A stretch of 64,000 nt of DNA. It comes from Actinopolyspora biskrensis (lineage in GTDB: Bacteria > Actinomycetota > Actinomycetes > Mycobacteriales > Pseudonocardiaceae). The DNA lies in assembly GCF_013408175.1 (NCBI RefSeq), contig NZ_JACBYW010000009.1:112720-176719 (forward strand). Direction: 5' to 3'. Position numbers and translations under genes: made by a program. Shown here piece by piece: positions 51,501 to 59,960 of the stretch. Position 1 is the stretch's first letter. Each line of letters starts with the position of its first letter. The notes beneath the pieces are model-generated. The model worked only from the letters and a program-made list of their open reading frames with translations. It made no database searches and had not been told where the DNA came from.

Positions 51501-51737
51501 GGTGGCGACCACGTCCTCGACCGTGGCCGGCAGCACCACCCCGAGCGGCACCTGGCGGTAGTTCGACGCGTCGCTGGCGTACATCGCCCTCGTGCCGGAG
51601 TCGAAGCGCACCTCCCCGAGAACGTGTCTGCGCAGCTGCGCCTCGAGCCCCTTCACGTTGACCGCGCCGGTTCCGGCCGTCCCGGCCGCGAGGTGGGAGT
51701 CCGGATGCGCCGGGACGGTGGTGCTGCCGTCCGCCAT
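48591..51737 (-). CDS. Fused FAD-linked oxidase / Fe-S oxidoreductase with C-terminal membrane tail
   Basis: The 1048-residue protein fuses a GlcD-like FAD-binding oxidase (SRGGGTSLSGETVN and IGNNSCG early, HFGEGCIHSRIDFD and GEHGDGQQRG in the C-domain) to a GlcF-like region. The latter has Fe-S motifs near residue 590 (CVGVGTC) and 656 (CLACKGCTSDCPVGVDMP) and two CCG domains (CCGRPLYDYG near 804, GGCCGVAGAWG near 926). It probably oxidises D-lactate, glycolate or a related 2-hydroxy acid and passes electrons to quinone. The last 30 residues form a hydrophobic helix with Arg clusters (RRALRTTALLGGIGALGAG, then GKRLARR), a likely tail anchor. It overlaps both neighbours by ATGA. Confidence 0.92.
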   Translation of the reverse strand: MADGSTTVPAHPDSHLAAGTAGTGAVNVKGLEAQLRRHVLGEVRFDSGTRAMYASDASNYRQVPLGVVLPATVEDVVATTVACHRYGAPLLSRGGGTSLSGETVNIAVVLDFSKYLTATGEVDAARRTVTAQPGVINEELNKSTGEHGLVFGPDPSSHSRCTIGGNIGNNSCGIHSVQAHFHGPGPRTSDNVRELEVLTYDGARFRVGTDEEQDLDGIIAAGGRKGEIYAALRDLRDRYAADIRAGFPSVDELPRRVSGYNLDELLPEKGFNVARALVGTEGTCATVLDATLLLTPAMFHRTTVIVEYPDIVDAAGDITRIRQWGPIGLEGIDSRLVRDQQQERINLEGLHELPRLGGNHAWLMVQFGSDTEGRSQQRAERFVEWLRTELGCESDRIVISRSVQEGGNSQLLWSIRESGLGSTAFPPGEKDHWPGWEDSAVPPERLGDYIGDLRELYTEYGLHGAMYGHFGEGCIHSRIDFDLVSAEGLSDYRSFMERAADLVTSYGGTLSGEHGDGQQRGELLEKQYGPRLVEAMREFKRIWDPDWKMNPGKVVDAYRLDENLRLGEDYNPARPEVELAYPRDGGDFAHAALRCVGVGTCRTPSAEHTMCPSYQVTREEKHTTRGRARLLFEMLRGEVITDGWQSGEVSEALDLCLACKGCTSDCPVGVDMPAYKAEFRHHHYRSLRRWRPRHAYAFGFIDQVSRLAALMPGVVNAVTRTPLLRSAAKWLGGIDQRRELPGFAPVTLRRWFADRGGTSNPHGRRVLLFPDTFNNHLHTDVGVACVEALENAGWQVVVPERHVCCGRPLYDYGFLGTARSYLRTVLTTLRADIRAGTPVVGMEPSCLAVFRDELGKMLPHDEDARRLAANSYHFAEFCQRFELPVPALSGRALLWGHCHHRATGGLDPDRRMLERMGVEVDPVSGGCCGVAGAWGYERGKFGLSVDCGEQALLPAVREADEDTLVVADGFSCRSQIEQVGRRRAVHSGQVLRLAQNGSAEEHPPGSPPEKPPAGAGRRALRTTALLGGIGALGAGVVGAGKRLARRPL

Positions 51738-53545
51738 CAGCTTTCCCCGCTCCGCATCGAGCTTTTGACCGACTCGGTGAACTCGTGCATCTTCTGCTTG
51801 GCGCCCTTGGCGACGATCCCCCAGCTCTGGGGGTCCCCGTCCCGCAGCGCCTGGGCCACCTTCTGGGCCTGCATCCCCTTGATGTGCGGCGGAACCGGGG
51901 GAACTTCGCTGTCGACCACGACCTCCAGCACGACCGGCCCCTCGGCCCCCAGCGCCCGGTCCCAGGCCGAGCCGATCTCGTCCGGGGTGTCGCAGCGGAT
52001 CCCGGTGAACCCGAGCAGCTTCGCCCACTCGGCGTAGGGCACGTCGGGGATGTCCTGCGAGCCGGGGAACTTCCGCTCACCGCCCATGGCCCGCTGCTCC
52101 CAGGTGACCTGGTTGAGGTCGCCGTTGTTGAACACGCAGAAGATCAGCGGGGAACGGTTCAGCCGGTCCAGGTAACGCTTGATGGTGATCAGCTCCAGCA
52201 TGCCGTTCATCTGGAACGCGCCGTCACCGACCAGCGCTATGCACGGGCGGTCGGGGTAGGCGAACTTGGCGCTGATCGCGTAGGGCGTGCCCGGCCCCAT
52301 CGTGGCGAGGTTGCCGGCGAGGGAGGCCGACATCCCCCTGCGCAGCTTGAGGTGCCGCGACCACCAGGTGGCGACCGAACCGGCGTCGGTGGTGAGCACG
52401 CAGTCGTCCGGAAGCCGCTGGGACAGCTCGTGGACCACCAGCTCGGGGTTGAGCGGATCGGCCTCGTCGTGAGCGCGGTCGTCGAGCACCCGCCACCACT
52501 CGTCCACTTCGGATTCGATTCTCTCCCGCCACGAGCGGTCCGGCTTGCGCTCGAGCATCGGGATCAGCTCACGCAGCGTTTCCCGCGAGCCCCCGATCAG
52601 CTGGGCGTCCATCGGGTAGCGGACCCCCATCATCCGCCCGTCGACGTCGATCTCCACGCCCTTGCACTGCCCCTCGGGGGGCAGCCACTCCGCGTAGGGG
52701 AAGCTGGTGCCGACGAACAGCAGCGTGTCGGCGTTCATCATCATCTCGTGGCTGGCGGTGGAGCCGAGCAGTCCGATCGGCCCGGTGACGTAGGGCAGGT
52801 CGTCCGGCAGCACCTCCCGGCCCAGCGAGGTCTTGGCCACGCCCGCACCCAGCTTCTCGGCCACCTCGACGACCTCGTCGGTTGCCTCGGCGGCTCCCTG
52901 ACCGACCAGCACGGCCACCCGCTGTCCCTCGTTGAGGACGTCGGCGGCCCTGCGCAGCTCCTCCTCGGCCGGAATCGTCCGCGAGGCCGCGTGCCCGGCC
53001 GTGGTGTAGACGCCGCCGTGCACGCGCGGCGGCGAGGTCTGCTGCTCCTCCATCGCCACGTCCTCGGGGACGATGACCGTGGCGACCGTCCTGTTGGTCA
53101 GCGCGACCTTGCACGCCCTGTCGATCAGTTGACGAGCCTGCGCGGGGTGCATGCAGGTCTGCACGTACTCCGAGACGTCCTTGTACAGCGTGTTGGGGTC
53201 GATCTCCTGCTGGTAGGCGCTGCCGAGCGCGATCCGTTTCTGCTGGCCGACGATGGCGACCACGGGCTGGTGGTCGAGCTTGGCGTCGTAGAGACCGTTG
53301 AGCAGGTGGATCGCTCCACCGCCCGACGTGGCCATGCAGCAGCCGAGCTCACCGGTGAACTTGGCGTGGGCCGTGGCCATGAAGGAGCCCATCTCCTCGT
53401 GCCTGGGCTGGATCAGCTCCGGGTCGCCGTCGGCGCGGTCCAGCGCCCCCAGCAGGGAGTTGATCCCGTCCCCCGGGTAGCCGAAGATCCGGTGGACGCC
53501 CCACTGGCGGAGTCGTTCCAGTATGAAGTCGGCCGTTTGTGGCAT
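51737..53545 (-). CDS. Thiamine pyrophosphate enzyme (pyruvate oxidase-like)
   Basis: The 602-residue protein has the three-domain layout of pyruvate oxidase/PoxB-type enzymes: PYR domain with catalytic Glu (QPRHEEMGSF, about 50), a central cofactor domain, and a PP domain with ALVGDGAFQMNGMLEL...FNNGD for Mg-TPP. It may decarboxylate pyruvate or another 2-oxo acid; the acceptor is not evident. It is first in an operon with the FAD/Fe-S oxidase, GH15 and SDR genes, with ATGA overlaps. The ATG follows AGGGGG. Divergent from the NHL-repeat gene at 53791. Confidence 0.92.
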   Translation of the reverse strand: MPQTADFILERLRQWGVHRIFGYPGDGINSLLGALDRADGDPELIQPRHEEMGSFMATAHAKFTGELGCCMATSGGGAIHLLNGLYDAKLDHQPVVAIVGQQKRIALGSAYQQEIDPNTLYKDVSEYVQTCMHPAQARQLIDRACKVALTNRTVATVIVPEDVAMEEQQTSPPRVHGGVYTTAGHAASRTIPAEEELRRAADVLNEGQRVAVLVGQGAAEATDEVVEVAEKLGAGVAKTSLGREVLPDDLPYVTGPIGLLGSTASHEMMMNADTLLFVGTSFPYAEWLPPEGQCKGVEIDVDGRMMGVRYPMDAQLIGGSRETLRELIPMLERKPDRSWRERIESEVDEWWRVLDDRAHDEADPLNPELVVHELSQRLPDDCVLTTDAGSVATWWSRHLKLRRGMSASLAGNLATMGPGTPYAISAKFAYPDRPCIALVGDGAFQMNGMLELITIKRYLDRLNRSPLIFCVFNNGDLNQVTWEQRAMGGERKFPGSQDIPDVPYAEWAKLLGFTGIRCDTPDEIGSAWDRALGAEGPVVLEVVVDSEVPPVPPHIKGMQAQKVAQALRDGDPQSWGIVAKGAKQKMHEFTESVKSSMRSGES

Positions 53546-53790
53546 GGGTTTCGTCCCCCTCGGACGTAGCTGACGGACGCGGTCCTGGTGCTACCCCCGG
53601 TGAACAGCTGTGAAACCCGAGTGGCCTGTGCGCGCGGTTGCTCGGCCTGCCGCTGACGGTGGTCCGCTCGACCGTCGTGGACGCCGGAGGGCCCCAGCCG
53701 CGAGGCTCCGCTGTCGAGCCGGGTGAGCCGTCCGACACCTGGGTGCCCCGCCGGGAACACCTCCGCAACCCGTTGTTGTTGACTGTGCGT

Positions 53791-55674
53791 ATGAGCACCG
53801 AGCGGCACACCCCCCGACGAGCCCGCGTCCGCGCTCCCGAGCCGACCGGCCGGGCATGGCTGAACACAGGAGGCGAGCAGCTGCGGCTGGCCGACCTGCG
53901 CGGAAAGATCGTGCTGCTGGACTTCTGGGCGTTCTGCTGCATCAACTGCCTGCACGTGCTCGACGAGCTGCGCCCGCTGGAACGCGAGTTCGCCGAGGAA
54001 CTGGTCACCATCGGGGTGCACTCGCCCAAGTTCGAGCACGAGGCCGACGCCGACGCGCTGGCCGCGGCCGTCGAACGCTACGAAGTCGATCATCCGGTGC
54101 TCGACGACCCCGAGCTCGCCACGTGGCGCGACTACGCGGTGAAGGCGTGGCCGACGCTGGTGCTGGTCGACCCCGAGGGCTACGTGGTGCACGAGGCCGC
54201 CGGTGAAGGACACGCCGAGGCGCTGCGCAGGATCGTCACGGACCTGGTCGCCGAGCACGACGCGCGCGGCACCCTGCACCGGGGCAGCGGCCCCCGCGTG
54301 GTGGAGGAGAAACCGGACACCACGCTGCGCTATCCGAGCAAGGTGCTCGGCCTGGAAGGCGGCACGATGCTGGTCGCCGACTCGGCCCGCCACTCGCTGG
54401 TCGAGTTCGCCGCCGACGGGGAGACTCCGCTGCGCCGCATCGGAAACGGCTCGCGCGGAGCCGCGGACGGCGACCCGGAAACGGCCTCCTTCCGCGAACC
54501 CGGTGGGATGACGCTGCTTCCGGAACACGTCGCGGCCCGTGTGGGCTACGACGTGGTCGTAGCCGACACGGTGAACCACCTGCTGCGCGGTGTCCGGCTG
54601 GCCGACGGCGCGGTCACCACCGTGGCGGGCACGGGGCGGCAGTGGCGTGACGAAGAGCACACCGGGCCCGCGCTGAGCACCGCGTTGACCAGCCCGTGGG
54701 ACGTGGCCTGGTGGGAGCGTGCCGGGGGCGTGGTGATCGCGATGGCGGGCAACCACACCCTGGGGCTGTTCGACCCCGTCGAAGGCGCCGTCTCCCGCTT
54801 CGGCGGAACCACCGTGGAAGGACTGCGCGACGGTGCCCTCGACGAGGCCTTCTTCGCCCAGACCTCCGGGCTCGCCGTCGCCGGGGGAGCCCCCGAGTCG
54901 GAGGGGGGCGACAGGCTCTGGCTCGTCGACGCCGAGACCTCCGCGCTGCGGTGGGTGCGACCGGTCTCGGACGGCTTCGAGGTGCGCACCGCCGTCGGCA
55001 AGGGGCTGTTCGACTTCGGCCACGCGGACGGAACCGCCTCCGAAGCCCTGCTGCAGCACCCGCTCGGGGTCGCGGTGCTGCCAGACGGAACCGTGGCGGT
55101 CTGCGACACCTACAACGGAGCGATCCGCCGCTACGACCCGGAGAGCGACGCGGTGTCCACCCTCGCGACGGAGGTCGCCGAGCCCTCCGGTGCGATCACC
55201 TCGGAAGGGGAGCTGGTGGTGGTGGCCGGTGCCGCGCACCGCCTGGAGCGTCCGGTCCCTCCCGGGGTCACCGCGCGGCTGGTCGAAGGAGCCTCGCAGC
55301 GGGTGGCCCGCCCGGCCACCGAGATCGGACCGGGCGAGGTGGAACTCGTCGTGGTGTTCGACCCTCCCCCGGGGCAGAAGCTGGACGAGCGGTACGGCCC
55401 GTCGACCCGTCTGGAGGTGAGCTCCTCGCCGGAGGGGATGCTGGTCTCCGGATCCGGCTCCGGGACCGGGCTGAGCAGGAGGCTGGTGCTGGGCGACGGT
55501 TTCGAGCACGGGGTCCTGCACGTGGTGGCGCAGGCGGCGAGCTGCGACGACGACAGCGGCGTCGAGCACCCGGCCTGCCGGTTGACCAGGCAGGACTGGG
55601 GCGTGCCGGTACGGGTGACCCCGGACGGCGCGGACAGGCTTCCGCTGGTCATGGGTGGTCTCGACGCGCAGTGA
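53791..55674 (+). CDS. Thioredoxin-fold/NHL-repeat protein (NHLRC2-like)
   Basis: The 627-residue protein has an N-terminal thioredoxin-like domain (about 20-165) with the CCINC motif at 49-53, as in eukaryotic NHLRC2. An NHL-type beta-propeller follows (about 180-500, repeated blocks such as LPDGTVAVCDTYNGAIRRY), then a C-terminal beta-rich domain. The family's biochemical role is not settled; redox repair or a scaffold are proposed. The ATG at 53791 is preferred because the longer frame adds a non-conserved Arg/Pro-rich stretch. It is divergent from the TPP-enzyme operon. Confidence 0.92.
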   Translation: MSTERHTPRRARVRAPEPTGRAWLNTGGEQLRLADLRGKIVLLDFWAFCCINCLHVLDELRPLEREFAEELVTIGVHSPKFEHEADADALAAAVERYEVDHPVLDDPELATWRDYAVKAWPTLVLVDPEGYVVHEAAGEGHAEALRRIVTDLVAEHDARGTLHRGSGPRVVEEKPDTTLRYPSKVLGLEGGTMLVADSARHSLVEFAADGETPLRRIGNGSRGAADGDPETASFREPGGMTLLPEHVAARVGYDVVVADTVNHLLRGVRLADGAVTTVAGTGRQWRDEEHTGPALSTALTSPWDVAWWERAGGVVIAMAGNHTLGLFDPVEGAVSRFGGTTVEGLRDGALDEAFFAQTSGLAVAGGAPESEGGDRLWLVDAETSALRWVRPVSDGFEVRTAVGKGLFDFGHADGTASEALLQHPLGVAVLPDGTVAVCDTYNGAIRRYDPESDAVSTLATEVAEPSGAITSEGELVVVAGAAHRLERPVPPGVTARLVEGASQRVARPATEIGPGEVELVVVFDPPPGQKLDERYGPSTRLEVSSSPEGMLVSGSGSGTGLSRRLVLGDGFEHGVLHVVAQAASCDDDSGVEHPACRLTRQDWGVPVRVTPDGADRLPLVMGGLDAQ

Positions 55675-55807
55675 CCGCGCCGTCGCCCGCGGAGGGGTGG
55701 GACGCGCCGCGTGGCGTCCGGGAGGGCTGAACGGCCCTTTCGCCGCGCAGGATTTCGATGAAGCCCTGCGCTCTCGGTCGGCTCGACGCGGCGCGTAAAC
55801 TTTCCGG

Positions 55808-56128
55808 GTGACCGATGCCAAGCTTGAGATCCAGATGCTGCATGACCGGGTCATGGTGCGGGTCTCCGAAGAATCCGGTGAACGTCGCAGTAGCGGCGGC
55901 ATCGTCATCCCGGCGACCGCCCAGGTGGCCAAGAGGTTGCTCTGGGGAGAGGTCTACGGCGTGGGCAGTCACGTGCGGAGTGTCCAGGCCGGGGACCAGG
56001 TGCTGTTCAACCCCGAGGAGCAGTACGAGGTCGAGGTTCAGGGTGAGATCTACGTGGTGCTTCGCGAGCGAGACCTGCACGCCGTGGCTTCCGAGCGGAC
56101 CGAACAGGGGACCGGACTGTATCTTTGA
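55808..56128 (+). CDS. GroES-like co-chaperonin paralogue
   Basis: The 106-residue protein matches the GroES fold: an early LHDRVMVRV strand, a short mobile loop (ERRSSGGIVIP), and GEVYGVGSHVRSVQAGDQVLFNPEEQYEVEVQGEIY split over the barrel. Compared with authentic GroES the mobile-loop hydrophobic IVI is kept, and a C-terminal extension (RTEQGTGLYL) is added. No groEL follows, so it is a paralogue rather than the main co-chaperonin. It starts at GTG and its partner is unknown. Confidence 0.85.
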   Translation: MTDAKLEIQMLHDRVMVRVSEESGERRSSGGIVIPATAQVAKRLLWGEVYGVGSHVRSVQAGDQVLFNPEEQYEVEVQGEIYVVLRERDLHAVASERTEQGTGLYL

Positions 56129-56290
56129 TCGAGGTGCGCCCGGTTCGACGTGGCCGTCGTGCGGTTGACCGCACGTAGGATCAGGTCGGAAGCAGTGGAA
56201 TGCCCCGCAGCCGGGCGGTACCGGTGATGGTGGTCGGCTGGCTGCTGTTCGTCGCCGACCCCACCGCACGACCGAGGAGAAGAGGACGCG

Positions 56291-58639
56291 GTGCCGGAAG
56301 ACCACGAACGCCCCGAGCACACCGAGGGTGAGCGGGAACCGCGAGCGGACGAGCCGACCGAACGTATCCGGTTTCTTTCCGGTGATCTGAGCGAGAGCGT
56401 GGCATCCGGTGCCGCGGAAGGCGACCGGGGCTCCCGCTCCGATCCGCACCGGGACGACGGTGCGCCGGAGGGCGAGGACGACCTTTCCGAACGGGACACC
56501 AAGCCCAGGATGCGGGCCCCGGGGGAGCTCGGCCACACCGAAGCCGTGGAGGCCGAGCCGGACGACCGCCCCGGGGGGACGGGTTCCGCCTCCGCCCAGG
56601 AAGCGGAGCCGGACACCGAAGCGGAACCGGACGCCGAACGCACCGACACCATCCCGGTCGTTCCCGCCGCCGATCCGGCTCCCGCCGAGCAGGACACCGA
56701 GCGGACCGAGTCCATTCCGGTGGTGACCGACAAGATCCCCGAACCGGTGGCCGAGCCCGCGACCACGCAGGCGATGTCCACGCAGGCGATGCCCGGCTAC
56801 CCGGCCGGTGAACCGACCCCGTTGGCGGGGGGCGAGCAGTACCGGACCGAGCAGAGCGGAGCACCTCCGTTCGGCATGGCCTGGGGGCCGTCCGGGGCGG
56901 AGCAGCGGCCGGAGGCGAACGGCGGGCGTGGAGGCTCCGGCCGCAACAGGACGCTGTTACGCACGCTGGTCACCGCGGGCCTCGCGCTCGGCGTGCTGGC
57001 GCTGCTCTACATCGGGGACCTGGCCTTCAGCAGCGGCGCCGTACCGCGCGGCACCGCGGTGGCAGGCGTCGACGTCGGCGGGCTGGACAGGGCGGCGGCC
57101 GAGCGGAAACTGCGCTCCGAGCTCGACACCACGTTGAGCGAACCCGTCGAACTGCGCGTGGGCAAGGCGCAGAGCAGCATCGAACCGGAGGCGGCCGGCC
57201 TGTCGATGGACTGGAAGGCGACGCTGGACGAGGCCGGATCGCAACCACTCAATCCGGTCACCCGGGTGACCTCCTTCTTCACCACCCGGGAAGTCACCCC
57301 GGTGAGCAATGTCGACCGGGAGAGCCTCCGGAGCGAGCTGAGCCGGGCACGTTCCGATCTGCACCGCGAACCGGTGGAGGGAACGATCCGTTTCGAGGGT
57401 TCCGAGCCCGCGCCCGTGTTCCCCGTGACCGGGCGCAACGTCAACGTCGACCAGGCCATGGACGTGGTCGTGCGGGACTGGGCGAGCAGGGGCCCGGTCG
57501 AGCTGCCCTTCACCACGCAGGAGGTCAAAACCACCGAGGCCGGGGTGCGGAGGGCGCTGGAGAACGTGGCCAAGCCTGCCGTGTCCGGACCGGTGACCGT
57601 CAACGGTGACGGGGTGCAGGCCACTCTCGCGCCGGCCGACATCGCCTCCTCGCTGCGCTTCGAGCCGAACGATTCGGGTGGTCTCAAGTGGCACCTGGAC
57701 GTCCCCGGCGCCAAGGAGGTCGTCCGGCCGCAGCTGAAGTCGACCCTCAAGGAGAGCAAGAGCGCCTCGTTCGAGTTCGAGAACGGCAAACCGGCGGTCC
57801 AGCCCTCCGAGAAGGGCAGGGCGATCGACTGGGAGAAGACCTTCTCCCCGTTGAACAAGATGCTGACCGAGTCCGGCTCCGACACGGTCGAGGCGGTCTA
57901 CACCGACGTTCCGGCGGAGCTGACCACCGAGAAGGCCAAATCGCTCGGCATCGAGGAGAAGGTGAGCACCTTCACCACGAAAGGCTTCAGCAAGGACTCG
58001 GGAGTGAACATCCGCAGGGTCGCCCAGGAGGTCGACGGGGCGATCGTCGAACCGGGTGAGACCTTCAGCCTCAACGGACACACCGGGATTCGGCAGAAGG
58101 AACAGGGCTACGTCGCCTCGGGCATCATCAAGGACGGGCGCCCGGACGAGGCCGTCGGCGGTGGCATATCCCAGTTCGCGACGACCCTGTTCAACGCCTC
58201 CTACTTCGCGGGGATGAAGGACGTCGAGCACTCCGAGCACAGCTACTACATAAGCCGCTACCCGATGGGGCGCGAGGCCACGGTGTTCCAGAGATCCGAC
58301 GGCACCAGCATGATCGACGTGAAGTTCAAGAACGTCTCCGACAGCGGGATCCTGATCCGGACCAAGTGGACCCCGGACTCGATCACCGTCACCTTCTGGG
58401 GGACCAAGCAGTACGAGGTCAAGTCCGAGACCGGGGAAAAGACCGACGTCGTCAAGCCCGAGAAGAAGACGGTGCCCGCAGGGGAGGAGTGCATCTCCAC
58501 CGAGGGGAAGGAGGGCTTCACCGTGCACGACACCCGGGTTCGGAAGGACCTGAAAACCGGCGAGGTCACCAGGAACCGGGAGAAGACCGTTTACGAGCCG
58601 CAACCGATCGTGGAGTGCGCCGAGAAACCCAAGGATTGA
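56291..58639 (+). CDS. VanW family protein with peptidoglycan-binding-like domains
   Basis: The 782-residue protein begins with about 210 acidic, Pro/Glu-rich cytosolic residues, then one membrane helix (RTLVTAGLALGVLALLYIGD, about 219-240). Outside come PG_binding_4-type (YkuD-associated) repeats (about 250-560), starting GTAVAGVDVGGLDRAAAERKL, and a VanW domain (about 570-700) with NGHTGIRQKEQGYVASGII and GGGISQFATTLFNASYFAG. VanW proteins occur in glycopeptide-resistance clusters and widely in Gram-positive bacteria; their function is unproven. GTG start. The long acidic N-terminus is unusual and salt-adapted in look. Confidence 0.9.
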   Translation: MPEDHERPEHTEGEREPRADEPTERIRFLSGDLSESVASGAAEGDRGSRSDPHRDDGAPEGEDDLSERDTKPRMRAPGELGHTEAVEAEPDDRPGGTGSASAQEAEPDTEAEPDAERTDTIPVVPAADPAPAEQDTERTESIPVVTDKIPEPVAEPATTQAMSTQAMPGYPAGEPTPLAGGEQYRTEQSGAPPFGMAWGPSGAEQRPEANGGRGGSGRNRTLLRTLVTAGLALGVLALLYIGDLAFSSGAVPRGTAVAGVDVGGLDRAAAERKLRSELDTTLSEPVELRVGKAQSSIEPEAAGLSMDWKATLDEAGSQPLNPVTRVTSFFTTREVTPVSNVDRESLRSELSRARSDLHREPVEGTIRFEGSEPAPVFPVTGRNVNVDQAMDVVVRDWASRGPVELPFTTQEVKTTEAGVRRALENVAKPAVSGPVTVNGDGVQATLAPADIASSLRFEPNDSGGLKWHLDVPGAKEVVRPQLKSTLKESKSASFEFENGKPAVQPSEKGRAIDWEKTFSPLNKMLTESGSDTVEAVYTDVPAELTTEKAKSLGIEEKVSTFTTKGFSKDSGVNIRRVAQEVDGAIVEPGETFSLNGHTGIRQKEQGYVASGIIKDGRPDEAVGGGISQFATTLFNASYFAGMKDVEHSEHSYYISRYPMGREATVFQRSDGTSMIDVKFKNVSDSGILIRTKWTPDSITVTFWGTKQYEVKSETGEKTDVVKPEKKTVPAGEECISTEGKEGFTVHDTRVRKDLKTGEVTRNREKTVYEPQPIVECAEKPKD

Positions 58640-58645
58640 TCACCT

Positions 58646-58669
58646 CACCGTGGGACGCGTCCCACGGTG
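58646..58669 (+). terminator. Perfect palindromic hairpin
   Basis: A 24-bp uninterrupted palindrome (arm CACCGTGGGACG) lies seven bases after the VanW stop; it folds into a stem with a minimal loop. It probably ends the VanW transcript. Confidence 0.65.
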
Positions 58670-58758
58670 GGATGTCACATAGCGTTTGCGGGAATCTCAG
58701 CGGCCGTTTCGGTGTGTGAACCCCTCGGAGGAGGTTCAACCCGAAACGGAGTGGTTTC

Positions 58759-59793
58759 ATGCGTGCCGCTGTTATTCACGGTGCAGGAGACGTGCGGGTC
58801 GAACAGGTTCCCGACCCGGTGCTGTCCGAGCCGACCGACGCGATCGTGCGGGTCAGCCTGACCTGCATCTGCGGCAGCGATCTGTGGCCCTACCGCGGCA
58901 TGGGCGAGGATCAGCCGAGCAGTCGGATCGGCCACGAGTTCGTCGGCGTGGTCGAGGAGACCGGTTCCGGGGTGAGCGGGTTGCGCGCGGGGGACCTGGT
59001 GGTCTCCCCGTTCACGTGGTCCGACGGGGAGTGCACCCACTGCAGGGAACAGCTGTTCACCTCCTGCGTGAACGGAGGCCTGTGGGGCTCGGCCGGTTCG
59101 GACGGCGCTCAGGGCGAGGCCGTCCGGGTCCCCCACGCGGAGGGAACCCTGGTCCGGCTGCCGGTGGAGCACGACGACGCGTCCCTGCCCGCCTTGCTGA
59201 CCCTGGCCGACGTGCTGCCGACCGGGCACCACGCCGCGGTGTCGGCCGGGGTGCGCCCCGGAGGCACCGCCACTGTCGTCGGTGACGGCGCGGTGGGACT
59301 GTGCGGGGTGATGGCGGCCCGCAGGCTCGGTGCCGAGCAGATCATCGTCATGGGCAGGCACACCGCCCGCACGAACCTCGCCGTCGAGCTCGGCGCCACC
59401 CACGTGGTTCCCGAACGCGGGGACGATGCCGTCGAGCACGTGCGGGAGCTGACGAAGGGCGCGGGAACCCACTCGGTCCTGGAGTGCGTGGGTACCGGGG
59501 ACTCGCTGCGGACCTCGCTGCGGCTGGCACGGGACGGCGGTCGGGTCGGCTACGTCGGTGTCCCCCAGGACGGCGAGGGCGTGGACGTGCGCGAGCTGTT
59601 CGGGCGCAACGTGGGACTCGCCGGCGGGGTCTGCCCCGCGCGGGCCTACATTCCCGAGCTGCTCCCCGACGTGCTGTACGGAAAGATCGACCCCGCGCGG
59701 GTGTTCGACAGGGAGACCGATCTCGACGGAGTTCCCGCCGGTTACACGGCCATGGCCGAGCGGGAGTCGTTGAAGGTGCTCGTCCGCCCCTGA
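58759..59793 (+). CDS. Zinc-dependent alcohol dehydrogenase (MDR family)
   Basis: The 344-residue protein has the medium-chain dehydrogenase layout. The catalytic-zinc region holds Cys38 (CICGSD) and IGHEFVGVVEETGSGV (His59, Glu60). A zinc-loop region ECTHCREQLFTSC retains only three of the usual four structural cysteines. The Rossmann domain has VVGDGAVGLCGVMAA. It oxidises an alcohol or polyol with NAD(P); the substrate is unknown. The ATG is preceded by a weak site. The upstream gap holds TGAACC...GGTTCA half-sites (about 58719-58740) that might be an operator. Confidence 0.92.
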   Translation: MRAAVIHGAGDVRVEQVPDPVLSEPTDAIVRVSLTCICGSDLWPYRGMGEDQPSSRIGHEFVGVVEETGSGVSGLRAGDLVVSPFTWSDGECTHCREQLFTSCVNGGLWGSAGSDGAQGEAVRVPHAEGTLVRLPVEHDDASLPALLTLADVLPTGHHAAVSAGVRPGGTATVVGDGAVGLCGVMAARRLGAEQIIVMGRHTARTNLAVELGATHVVPERGDDAVEHVRELTKGAGTHSVLECVGTGDSLRTSLRLARDGGRVGYVGVPQDGEGVDVRELFGRNVGLAGGVCPARAYIPELLPDVLYGKIDPARVFDRETDLDGVPAGYTAMAERESLKVLVRP

Positions 59794-59904
59794 AGAAGTG
59801 CTCCGTCCGGCACCAGGGGCGCCGAACGGGACCGAGTCCGGAACCGGCGGACGAGCGCACCCGACGAAGTCCTGCCGAGCCCTCCGGGAGTGCCGGGCAA
59901 AGAA

Positions 59905-59938
59905 CGTCCCCTCCGGTGTGCCAGCACCGGAGGGGACG
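59905..59938. terminator. Strong bidirectional hairpin terminator
   Basis: A perfect 14-bp stem CGTCCCCTCCGGTG/CACCGGAGGGGACG with a 6-nt loop separates the convergent alcohol dehydrogenase and FadE-type genes. Confidence 0.75.
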
Positions 59939-59960
59939 CCGAGCAGAAACCTCGATCACG

